Shown here: piece after piece, positions 1 to 5,624 of the stretch
Layout of the letters: each line of letters opens with the position of its first letter
Numbering within the stretch: position 1 is the first letter of the stretch
Source: JBECKQ01 sp040235375
Lineage (GTDB): Bacteria; Planctomycetota; Phycisphaerae; UBA1845
DNA: 12,374 nucleotides
Reading direction: 5' to 3'
Assembly: GCA_040235375.1 (NCBI GenBank)
Contig: JBECKQ010000175.1
Coordinates: 1-12,374 of the forward strand
Program-made: the position numbers and the translations under genes
The notes under the pieces: model-generated
What the model saw: only the letters and a program-made list of their open reading frames with translations
Databases searched by the model: none
What the model was told of the DNA's origin: nothing

Positions 1-455
1 CCGTTCCACGTGAGCCGCGTGATGATTCCCGAGTTGGTGTCCAGGCCCGAGTCGCTGCCGACCGCGATCCGCGGATCGGACGAGCTCACGTAAAGCACGG
101 GGTTCGCACCGGTACCCACCACGAGCAGCCCGGTGACCTGCCGATCGGTCTCGGAGGTGTTGAGCGTGCCGTCGTCATCATGGTTCGGGATGGCTTGGAT
201 GAGCGTGATGGTCTCGGTCGCGGTGACCGCGTAGTCATCCTGCCCGTTGCGGACGACGGTGTAGACCTTGATCAGCCCGTTTTGCTGGGCGACGTACAAC
301 CGCCCGTCGGGACCGAACTGTAGCGAGGTCGGGTTCTGCGAGCTCGCCCCCTGCAAGGTGCTTTTCGTGAAGCTCTGCCCGAAGGCGAGTTGTGATGCGA
401 TCGACAGAACACCGGCCAGGGCCAGCGTACTGATTCCGGACGTGACGCGCGCCAT
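1..455 (-). CDS. Exported PQQ sugar dehydrogenase-like beta-propeller protein, N-terminal part
   Basis: The reading frame is open from ATG at 455 to the left window edge (151 complete codons), so the C-terminal part lies outside. A purine-rich GGAAGGAAGAGAG directly precedes the ATG and supports this start. Residues 1-27 look like a signal peptide: one Arg, a hydrophobic stretch and a small-residue end before Gln. The mature part has NPTSLQFGPDGRLYVAQQNG, the first blade of a glucose/sorbosone-dehydrogenase or NHL-like propeller, then IPNHDDDGT, RQVTGLLV, NPVLYVSSSDPRI and LDTNSGIITRLTW. I associate these motifs with large planctomycete and environmental proteins annotated as PQQ-dependent sugar dehydrogenase-like. 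The likely location is periplasmic or surface. Enzyme activity cannot be judged because the active-site part is missing. It reads in the same direction as the modular secreted protein upstream of it, but a terminator separates them. Confidence 0.75.
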   Translation of the reverse strand, partial: MARVTSGISTLALAGVLSIASQLAFGQSFTKSTLQGASSQNPTSLQFGPDGRLYVAQQNGLIKVYTVVRNGQDDYAVTATETITLIQAIPNHDDDGTLNTSETDRQVTGLLVVGTGANPVLYVSSSDPRIAVGSDSGLDTNSGIITRLTWN

Positions 456-663
456 CTCTCTTCCTTCCACAAGTCCGGACACGTAGCGCGGCGCCGGCTC
501 CGCCGGCCGCTCCGGATTGCGGCCGGCGCGGATCACACTCTCGCAGGAAGCGATTGGACTCCGGCCCCTCTGACGCCCTGCTCTCTTCGACCCCTCGTGC
601 ACTGGTCGCCGGCACGCAACCTGCGCCCGCGACCGGCAGCCGTCTGCGTCACCACGAGGAGAC

Positions 664-716
664 AAAAACGAGGCACGCCCTCGCCGCGGCGGGGGCGCCG
701 GGCGAGGGCCTGCTCG
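664..716 (-). terminator. Rho-independent terminator of the modular secreted protein gene
   Basis: Read on the minus strand, a perfect 9-bp GC-rich stem (701-709 with 677-685) is extended outward by CGAG/CTCG pairing (713-716 with 669-672). It is followed at once by five T (668-664). It begins 24 bases after the stop codon at 740, which is where an intrinsic terminator is expected. Confidence 0.8.
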
Positions 717-739
717 TGCTTATCATTCGACCTTTCGGC

Positions 740-2656
740 CTAGCGACGACTGCGCCCGCGTCGCCGCGACCCCCTGACGCGAACTTTCATCCGGCCGAGG
801 CCGGCGAACATCAGCCAGAAGCTCACCGCTCCCACGGCCCCGCACGGCGCCCCGCTGCCACACTGCGTGTCGCCCGGCTCCGGCGAAGGCGTCGGCGATG
901 GACTCGGACTCGGACTCGGCGACGGTGAGGGACTCGGTGACGGACTCGGCGATGGGCTCGGGCTGGGACTCGGCTCGGCAAGCTGCGAGGGCGAGCAGCC
1001 GTCCTCGTTCGCCGTCTCATTCGACGGCGTATCCGGGCACAGATCGACGTCGTCAGACACGCCGTCGCCGTCCGCGTCGAGCTGCGTCACAGCGCAACCG
1101 TTGGCATCGACTTCAGCGCCGTCCGGCGTATCCGGGCAGGCATCGAGGTCATTGGTTACGCCGTCGTTGTCATCATCGAGTTGCGAAGCCGCGCAGCCGG
1201 CCGCATCGACATCGGCGCCCGCCGGGGTACCCGGGCAGACATCGAGGATGTCGAGTACGCCGTCGCCATCGGAATCGAGAAGGACGCCACCGCCGCCACC
1301 ACCTCCACCGCCAGTGGTCTTGCAGGTGTCGGTGTCCTCATCGCAGGTCTCGCTGGCGCTGCAGGGATTCGTGCCCGGCTGGCACGTGTGGTTGGCGTCA
1401 CACGTTTCGGTGCCGTCGCAGAACAGGTCGTTGTCGCAATCGGCGTCGACGATGCACTCCTCACACTCGTCCGGCACGCCGTTCGTGTCAACGTCCGCGC
1501 TCGTACCGGCGGTAATGTCGCACTCATCCGGGATGCCGTTCGTGTTGCAGTCCTCGCGCAGGCCGAGGGCGAGGTCGCATTCGTCCGGGACGGTGTTGCT
1601 GTTGCAGTCGAAGCTCGTGCCCCCCGCGATGTCGCCGGCATCGTCGACGCCGTTCGAGTTGCAGTCGGCGGCGACGCACGTGTCGCTGTCTTCATCGCAG
1701 GTTTCGCCGGCACCGCAGGGCGAAGTGCCCGCCACGCAGTCAAGGGCGAGATCGCAGACTTCACTGCCGTTGCAGTACAGGCCGTCATCGCAGAAACCGT
1801 TGGCTGCCGCGTGGTTGCAGACGCCCGTAGTGGTGTTGCACGTGTCGACCGTGCAATCGATGCCGTCGTCGCACTCGCCGTCGTTCGTGCAGCCGGCTTC
1901 GCATTCGTCGGGGGTGCCGTTGGTGTTCACGTCGTCGCTCGTGCCGCCGGCGATGTCGCACTCGTCGGGAATGAGGTTGGCATTGCAGTCGCCGCCAGCC
2001 AACTCGCACTCGTCGGGCACGCCGTTCGGCTGGCAGTCTTCGCTCGTACCAGCAGTGATGTCGTCCGCGTCGTCCACGCCGTTCACATTGCAGTCAGGAA
2101 AGCCCGTCGTGTTGCACAGCGACACGTCATCGACGTACGCACCTTCTGTCGCTTCATTCACGACGACCGAGAAGCGGATGTCGATCACTTGGTCCGCTGC
2201 AGAAGAAGGGAGTACGAACGACTCGTCAAATCCGCCAATGGGTTGAAGTGCGTGCTCCGCGACGGTTACCCAGGATTCTCCCGTGGGGCGCCATTCCACA
2301 CGCAGGAAATCGCTCGCGCCGCCAGCGATCTTCGCCCAGGAGTACTTGAGCACGACGTTCGTCGCGCCGGTCGTGTCGATGCCGCTCTGCGTGATCGATG
2401 CGCCAACGTCGCGAAGACGCACAAAACCGTTCGTAGAGGCACCTCCCTGAAGCTGGATGCCTACATCGCTTTCTTCGTCGTTCTCCGTTTCCACCCAGCC
2501 GTTGCCGACAGTGTCGCTCGCGGCGCGGTCGAAATTGTCTTCGAAGTAGCACTGCGCCCGCGCCTGGGGTGCCGCGCCCATCACCAGCACTACGGCCAGC
2601 AACACGGCTGTCTTCCCCGCCATGCTGCCATAACCTGCCCGTCCCTCGCGTAACAT
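740..2656 (-). CDS. Modular secreted/surface protein with calcium-binding-like repeats, TSP3 repeats, Pro-Ser linker and C-terminal anchor
   Basis: The 638-residue product starts at an ATG preceded by a perfect AGGAGG six bases upstream (2663-2668). Order of parts: signal peptide 1-34 (ARA then Gln-Cys); a beta-sandwich module 36-182 ending in AYVDDVSL, resembling MAM or carbohydrate-binding folds; four DCNxNGxxDECD-type units 188-253; a Cys-rich segment 256-327; four more units 331-400; a second Cys-rich segment 401-445; nine Gly 449-457; three thrombospondin type 3 repeats 458-558 (DSDGDGVLD, DDDNDGVTND, DADGDGVSDD); a Pro-Ser linker about 562-594; then CGSGAPCG, a hydrophobic stretch about 605-621 and an Arg-rich tail. 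The Asp-rich loops suggest calcium-stabilised, disulfide-linked export to the cell surface. No enzyme motif is visible. Function is unknown; adhesion or an envelope structural role is inference. Confidence 0.88.
   Translation of the reverse strand: MLREGRAGYGSMAGKTAVLLAVVLVMGAAPQARAQCYFEDNFDRAASDTVGNGWVETENDEESDVGIQLQGGASTNGFVRLRDVGASITQSGIDTTGATNVVLKYSWAKIAGGASDFLRVEWRPTGESWVTVAEHALQPIGGFDESFVLPSSAADQVIDIRFSVVVNEATEGAYVDDVSLCNTTGFPDCNVNGVDDADDITAGTSEDCQPNGVPDECELAGGDCNANLIPDECDIAGGTSDDVNTNGTPDECEAGCTNDGECDDGIDCTVDTCNTTTGVCNHAAANGFCDDGLYCNGSEVCDLALDCVAGTSPCGAGETCDEDSDTCVAADCNSNGVDDAGDIAGGTSFDCNSNTVPDECDLALGLREDCNTNGIPDECDITAGTSADVDTNGVPDECEECIVDADCDNDLFCDGTETCDANHTCQPGTNPCSASETCDEDTDTCKTTGGGGGGGGGVLLDSDGDGVLDILDVCPGTPAGADVDAAGCAASQLDDDNDGVTNDLDACPDTPDGAEVDANGCAVTQLDADGDGVSDDVDLCPDTPSNETANEDGCSPSQLAEPSPSPSPSPSPSPSPSPSPSPSPSPSPTPSPEPGDTQCGSGAPCGAVGAVSFWLMFAGLGRMKVRVRGSRRRGRSRR
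875..976 (-). repeat. Low-complexity Pro-Ser linker repeat
   Basis: On the plus strand this stretch is made of repeated GGACTC/GGCGA-like hexamers. They encode alternating Ser-Pro at about residues 562-594 of the modular secreted protein. Such tracts are prone to slippage and length variation between strains. The repeat lies between the TSP3 repeats and the C-terminal anchor-like segment, where a flexible spacer holding the protein off the membrane would be expected. Confidence 0.85.
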
Positions 2657-3010
2657 GACTTTCCTCCTCGTCTGGTCTCTTTACATGTCACTCACGGACC
2701 TGTGATCGGTAGATATTGCTCCCTCCCAACGTGGAGATGATCTCTCGCATTCTACGCCGCACAAGTGTGAAGGCGAGCCCCGCTTGGCGAATCGAGAGCT
2801 GCTTTGCCGGCCACAGCCGCTTCGGACGGCGCCCGATAATCGCCCCCCGCCCTTCTCACTTCTTCCGGTGAACATGCTCCGCGTTGACCGCCACCGCGCC
2901 CGCCGTCACGGCCCGCCAATAGACTGCACTAGCATCCTGTTGCCGATTATACACGGCGTGAATCCCGCGTGAATGCCACGTAATACCGCCTTCCGGCTTC
3001 CGCAGGGGCG
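2657..3010. other. Intergenic region, 354 bases, upstream of the modular secreted protein
   Basis: I see no convincing coding sequence here on either strand. The region lies between the STAS gene stop (3011) and the secreted-protein start (2656), both minus strand. It holds the Shine-Dalgarno at 2663-2668 and a promoter-like site at 2947-2975, listed separately. If that promoter serves the secreted protein, the 5' untranslated leader would be about 280 bases, unusually long. A short transcript ending before the gene is also possible. Confidence 0.5.
2947..2975 (-). promoter_or_regulatory. Promoter-like site with 11-bp-spaced direct repeat
   Basis: On the minus strand a perfect TATAAT (2952-2947) is preceded by two copies of ATTCACGC (2975-2968 and 2964-2957) whose starts are 11 bp apart. 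The nearer copy ends four bases before the TATAAT, and no good -35 hexamer is present. Two direct repeats one helical turn apart over the -35 region resemble the binding boxes of PhoB/PhoP-type response regulators. The GTTCAC-type repeat unit of actinobacterial PHO boxes is the closest I know. Assignment to a regulator is inference. Confidence 0.4.
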
Positions 3011-3379
3011 TCACGTGAGGCTGACACCCAGCTTCGCCAGCGCATCGCTCTCCTCGTTGCAGAACGTGAACTGCCGGTCGAGCCGCGTGAGCTTGAAAAT
3101 CCGGCGGACTTCGGGACGCACGCCGCACAGAATGATTTCGCCCTTGAGCTCTTGTGCTCGCTGGCGCAGCGGTATCAGTACACCCAGTGCCGACGAGCTC
3201 AGGTGCGTCACCTTCGACAGGTCAAGGATTATCCGCGTGCGGTTCTCCGCTTCGAGCATGTCAAAAAGAGACTTCCGGATCTGCTCCACGTGCTGCGGCT
3301 CGATGACCGTTGACTCCGTGACCGTCACCACGGCAACATCCTCGACATACTTCACGAGCAATTGCGGCGCAGCCGGCAT
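3011..3379 (-). CDS. STAS-domain anti-sigma-factor antagonist (SpoIIAA/RsbV-like)
   Basis: The 122-residue protein is a single STAS domain of normal length. Residues 51-67 (ILDLSKVTHLSSSALGV) match the signature DLSxVxxMDSSGLGV of SpoIIAA/RsbV. By that alignment Ser62 is the likely phospho-acceptor, while the Asp before it is Ser61 and the usual Gly is Ala64. In this family the unphosphorylated protein binds an anti-sigma kinase and frees a sigma factor. No kinase, phosphatase or sigma gene lies in the window, so its partner is unknown. The ATG at 3379 is chosen because GGGGAG lies about six bases upstream and the STAS fold begins right after it. The frame stays open further upstream and runs antisense across rplM, which is not believable coding. 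It is divergent from rplM. Confidence 0.85.
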   Translation of the reverse strand: MPAAPQLLVKYVEDVAVVTVTESTVIEPQHVEQIRKSLFDMLEAENRTRIILDLSKVTHLSSSALGVLIPLRQRAQELKGEIILCGVRPEVRRIFKLTRLDRQFTFCNEESDALAKLGVSLT

Positions 3380-3550
3380 CTCCTGCTCCCCTGCCTTGTG
3401 GTCCGCACGGCCTTGCGGTGACTCCCTGGCATCGTACCGCACTCGCGGGCTGTCGGCGAGCCTGTCACCGGCGCGATGTCGGCCGGGCGTTGCCGGTCGG
3501 GCTACCCGAGCTCTCGCCACGGGCCAACTCCATGTGGTACAGGAGGTTAC

Positions 3551-3598
3551 ATGCTGGTAGGCAGGGGGCAGAAGCTTGCCTGGGACATGGCCTCTTGA
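3551..3598 (+). CDS. Possible 15-residue small ORF upstream of rplM
   Basis: ATG at 3551 is preceded by a perfect AGGAGG (3541-3546) four bases away, and the frame runs 15 codons to TGA at 3596-3598. The stop lies inside the TTGACG -35 box of the rplM promoter, so translation would need a transcript starting further upstream. The peptide, MLVGRGQKLAWDMAS, has no recognised similarity. The strong ribosome-binding site is the only support; chance is quite possible. Confidence 0.22.
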   Translation: MLVGRGQKLAWDMAS

Positions 3599-3622
3599 CG
3601 ATCCTCGCCGAATCGCTATGGT
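3595..3622 (+). promoter_or_regulatory. Sigma70-type promoter of rplM-rpsI
   Basis: TTGACG (3595-3600, five of six to consensus) and TATGGT (3617-3622, four of six) are separated by 16 bases. They lie 46 bases before the rplM ATG, giving a leader of about 40 bases. A small stem, CTGCT/AGCAG (3631-3635 with 3644-3648), sits in that leader. I would not call it an autoregulatory L13 leader on this evidence. Confidence 0.6.
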
Positions 3623-3667
3623 GCGGGGCTCTGCTAACGAGGCAGCAGTACACGAAGGGTGCATCCC

Positions 3668-4111
3668 ATGCCGACCGCGAAAGTCCGTAGCTACATGGCC
3701 CGCAAGGAGACGTATCGGCCCGAGTGGTACGTCGTCGATGCGGACGGCCGCATTCTCGGCCGCCTCGCGGCCCGAATCGCCACCATCCTGATGGGCAAGC
3801 ACAAGCCGACTTATACCCCCCACGTCGACACCGGCGACTTCGTCATCGTGACCAACTGTGAAAAGGTCAGGCTCACCGGCAAGAAGTGGGATTCGATCAC
3901 CTACGATCGCTACACCTATTATCCCGGCGGCTTCAGGAGCGAGACGGCCGCGTCGGTGCTCAAGCGACATCCCGATCGCGTCATTCGCGAGGCGGTGCGG
4001 CGTATGCTGCCCAAAACCGCCCTAGGGCGCAACATGCTGAAGAAACTGAAAATCTACGCCGGTCCGGAACACCCCCATTCGGCCCAGCAGCCGCGTCCAT
4101 GGGAATCGTAA
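3668..4111 (+). CDS. rplM: 50S ribosomal protein L13
   Basis: This is the 147-residue large-subunit ribosomal protein L13, which binds 23S rRNA early in assembly; the length is normal (E. coli 142). Recognised blocks are WYVVDADGRILGRLAARIAT (20-39), LMGKHKPTYTPHVDTGDFVIV, YYPGGFRSET (84-93), and the conserved end RMLPKTALGRNM...YAGPEHPHSAQQP (112-142). ATG at 3668 has GAAGGG at a suitable distance. An in-frame GTG at 3659 would add three residues and is less likely. It is the first gene of the usual rplM-rpsI operon, 33 bases before rpsI, with a good promoter upstream. Confidence 0.97.
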   Translation: MPTAKVRSYMARKETYRPEWYVVDADGRILGRLAARIATILMGKHKPTYTPHVDTGDFVIVTNCEKVRLTGKKWDSITYDRYTYYPGGFRSETAASVLKRHPDRVIREAVRRMLPKTALGRNMLKKLKIYAGPEHPHSAQQPRPWES

Positions 4112-4144
4112 ACCGCCGGCCGAACAGAAGACAAAGGTCCTGAC

Positions 4145-4639
4145 GTGCCACAGCAACCCGAAAAGAAGACAGCCGACGCACCGAACCAGGAGGTCCAGAC
4201 TCCTGCGACCGCCCCCCTCGCCCACACCTGGGCCGAACCCGATCCCAAGTCCGGCGGTTACCACTGGGGCACCGGACGCCGCAAAACGTCCATCGCCCGC
4301 GTCCGCATCAAGCAGGGCACCGGCCAGTTCAAGATCAACGGCCGAGAGATCGACAACTTCTTCGCTCTACCCCGCGATCGCCAGCAGGTCGTCGCCCCCC
4401 TCGACGCCACCGACACGCGAAAGCGCGTCGACGTGTTCGTCAACTCGACTGGCGGCGGCACCAGCGGTCAGGCCGGTGCCATCGCCCTCGGCGTCGCTCG
4501 TGCCCTGGTCCGGGCCAACAAGGCCTACCAGGCGCCGCTTCGCGACGGCAACTTCCTCACACGCGACCCACGTGAGGTCGAGCGCAAGAAGTACGGCCGG
4601 CGCGGCGCTCGCCGCAGCTTCCAGTTCTCGAAACGCTGA
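4145..4639 (+). CDS. rpsI: 30S ribosomal protein S9
   Basis: The 164-residue product is small-subunit ribosomal protein S9, whose C-terminal tail reaches toward the P-site tRNA. The core begins at residue 42 with GTGRRKTSIARVRIKQGTG. It continues with the GGGTSGQAGAIALGVARAL block (103-121) and ends in the invariant LTRDPREVERKKYGRRGARR...QFSKR. The start is GTG at 4145 with AAAGG eight bases before it. Ahead of the core there is an extension of roughly 38 residues rich in Pro, Ala, Thr and Gln, absent from E. coli S9. No better internal start was found, so the extension appears real. It is cotranscribed with rplM. Confidence 0.97.
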   Translation: MPQQPEKKTADAPNQEVQTPATAPLAHTWAEPDPKSGGYHWGTGRRKTSIARVRIKQGTGQFKINGREIDNFFALPRDRQQVVAPLDATDTRKRVDVFVNSTGGGTSGQAGAIALGVARALVRANKAYQAPLRDGNFLTRDPREVERKKYGRRGARRSFQFSKR

Positions 4640-4669
4640 TCAGTTCGGCGAATACTCACGACATACTCC

Positions 4670-4699
4670 AAGCCCGCGGTGCATAACCGCGGGCTTTTT
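4670..4699 (+). terminator. Rho-independent terminator of the rplM-rpsI operon
   Basis: An 11-bp perfect stem (4670-4680, AAGCCCGCGGT, with 4686-4696) closes a five-base loop GCATA and runs into five T (4695-4699). It starts 31 bases after the rpsI stop. Read on the minus strand the stem lacks a useful T tract, so it probably acts in one direction only. Confidence 0.95.
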
Positions 4700-4775
4700 G
4701 CCTGCCTTCCGAGGCTGGCGACCTGGCATTATCCGCCAAAGCCCGGCCGCGGACAGGCTTCTCGACGTTCGCGGA

Positions 4776-5162
4776 TCAAGCCGGCTGCATCGTGTGCGGC
4801 GGCGTGTGCGGCTCGCTGTGCGTCGCCATGGCGCTCCAGAACGCGAGAATGACGATCGCCGCGCCCGTCAGGACGTTGTTCCACCAATCGGCGTCGGTTG
4901 CCGCCCTCGTGATGAACCAGGGTGAGATGATCACCCAGATGCCCAGCACGAAGTTGATCCAACTGATGCCCTCCGCGCCGTATGCGCCGAACGCCCGAAT
5001 GCAGGCGAGAACCACAACGATCACTCCGACGATCCAGTTGCTCCACGCGAGCCCCATTGTCATCGCCACCACCCACGGTGAGATGAACAGCCACACGGCG
5101 ACCGGAATGTCGATGCCGCTGGCCACCTTTACCTGACCTTGATTGGGGTGTGTTTCGGCCAT
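4776..5162 (-). CDS. SPW-repeat integral membrane protein
   Basis: The 128-residue protein carries two Ser-Pro-Trp motifs (28-30 and 80-82), each within a two-helix unit, giving four predicted membrane helices at about 20-34, 43-58, 67-84 and 96-111. Each SPW is followed by a Trp-rich loop (WSNWIVG and DADWWNNVLTG). This is the arrangement of the SPW repeat family, small inner-membrane proteins of unknown function found in many bacteria and archaea. ATG at 5162 is preferred because AAGGAGAG lies about eight bases upstream; a TTG at 5183 in the same frame would overlap that site. The C-terminal tail is His/Pro-rich and probably cytoplasmic. It converges with rpsI and stands alone. Confidence 0.88.
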   Translation of the reverse strand: MAETHPNQGQVKVASGIDIPVAVWLFISPWVVAMTMGLAWSNWIVGVIVVVLACIRAFGAYGAEGISWINFVLGIWVIISPWFITRAATDADWWNNVLTGAAIVILAFWSAMATHSEPHTPPHTMQPA

Positions 5163-5186
5163 GATACTCTCTCCTTCGGCCAACTA

Positions 5187-5267
5187 CTACCGTTCTTGTC
5201 TCTTCGTGTATCTCTTCTGGTCCCGCTTGTCGAACCAGCTCTTTTCAACAGGATTCTCGAAGCTCAT
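5187..5267 (-). CDS. Possible 26-residue charged small ORF upstream of the SPW gene
   Basis: ATG at 5267 opens 26 codons (MSFENPVEKSWFDKRDQKRY...) ending in TAG, 24 bases before the SPW-protein start. The peptide is strongly basic, with nine Lys/Arg in the last 18 residues, and has no membrane segment. The ribosome-binding site is weak (GGACGACGA). Codon choice includes AGA twice, unlike the neighbours. I do not recognise it; it may be chance or a leader peptide. Confidence 0.2.
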   Translation of the reverse strand: MSFENPVEKSWFDKRDQKRYTKRQER

Positions 5268-5624
5268 TTCGTCGTCCGCGTCTCACGCGACACTCAACTC
5301 GAATTCCTGATCGCGCGTCCGCACCCAGTGACACGTTGCTTCACTATGAGATGCTTGCGCCGGCGTTTTCACGCGTCAAGCAAGATCGACCGTTCTGACG
5401 ATTAAGCTTTGCTCATTCTTGGGCGCTTAAAAACATCCTTAGGAGAATTGCAGTTCTGCAACAGGCAACGTCATCTGAGTACGACATTGACACCGTTAAG
5501 ACGTGCGTTCACCTCGCGTCGAGCGGATTTGCGACGGCCCGACGCTGCATTGGCCGGACTTGGATGAGGATCGGTCTGTAGTCGGGTATTCTCGAATGGC
5601 ACGTCGGGCCAAAGCGTTTGCGTA
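5268..5624. other. Intergenic region, about 357 bases, without a recognisable gene
   Basis: The region separates the phosphoesterase stop (5625) from the SPW-protein upstream region, both minus strand. It includes a less GC-rich patch at about 5390-5470. An inverted repeat TTGCAG-TT-CTGCAA (5448-5461) could be an operator or chance. A TTGACA at 5487-5492 (plus) has no matching -10. I see no terminator for the phosphoesterase gene and no convincing promoter for the SPW gene. Confidence 0.4.

Noticed and set aside
1322..2095. CRISPR-like appearance of regularly repeated short motifs
   Set aside because: The repeats are degenerate, in frame, and encode Asp/Cys calcium-loop motifs. There are no constant repeats with unique spacers.
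867..2653. Two long plus-strand open frames (459 and 490 codons) antisense to the modular secreted protein
   Set aside because: They are by-products of the strongly biased, repetitive codons of the real minus-strand gene. They have low-complexity Ser/Val/Ala composition, no domain, and no ribosome site.
3380..3970. Upstream in-frame extension of the STAS gene, antisense across rplM
   Set aside because: The extension has no similarity to STAS proteins and overlaps a certain ribosomal protein gene. The ATG at 3379 has a good Shine-Dalgarno and gives normal length.
5448..5461. TTGCAG-TT-CTGCAA inverted repeat as a SOS-type operator
   Set aside because: It does not match a LexA box I know and no promoter or gene start lies next to it; a 6-bp arm is easily found by chance.
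5487..5492. Perfect TTGACA as a plus-strand promoter
   Set aside because: There is no -10-like hexamer 16-18 bases downstream and no plus-strand gene follows.
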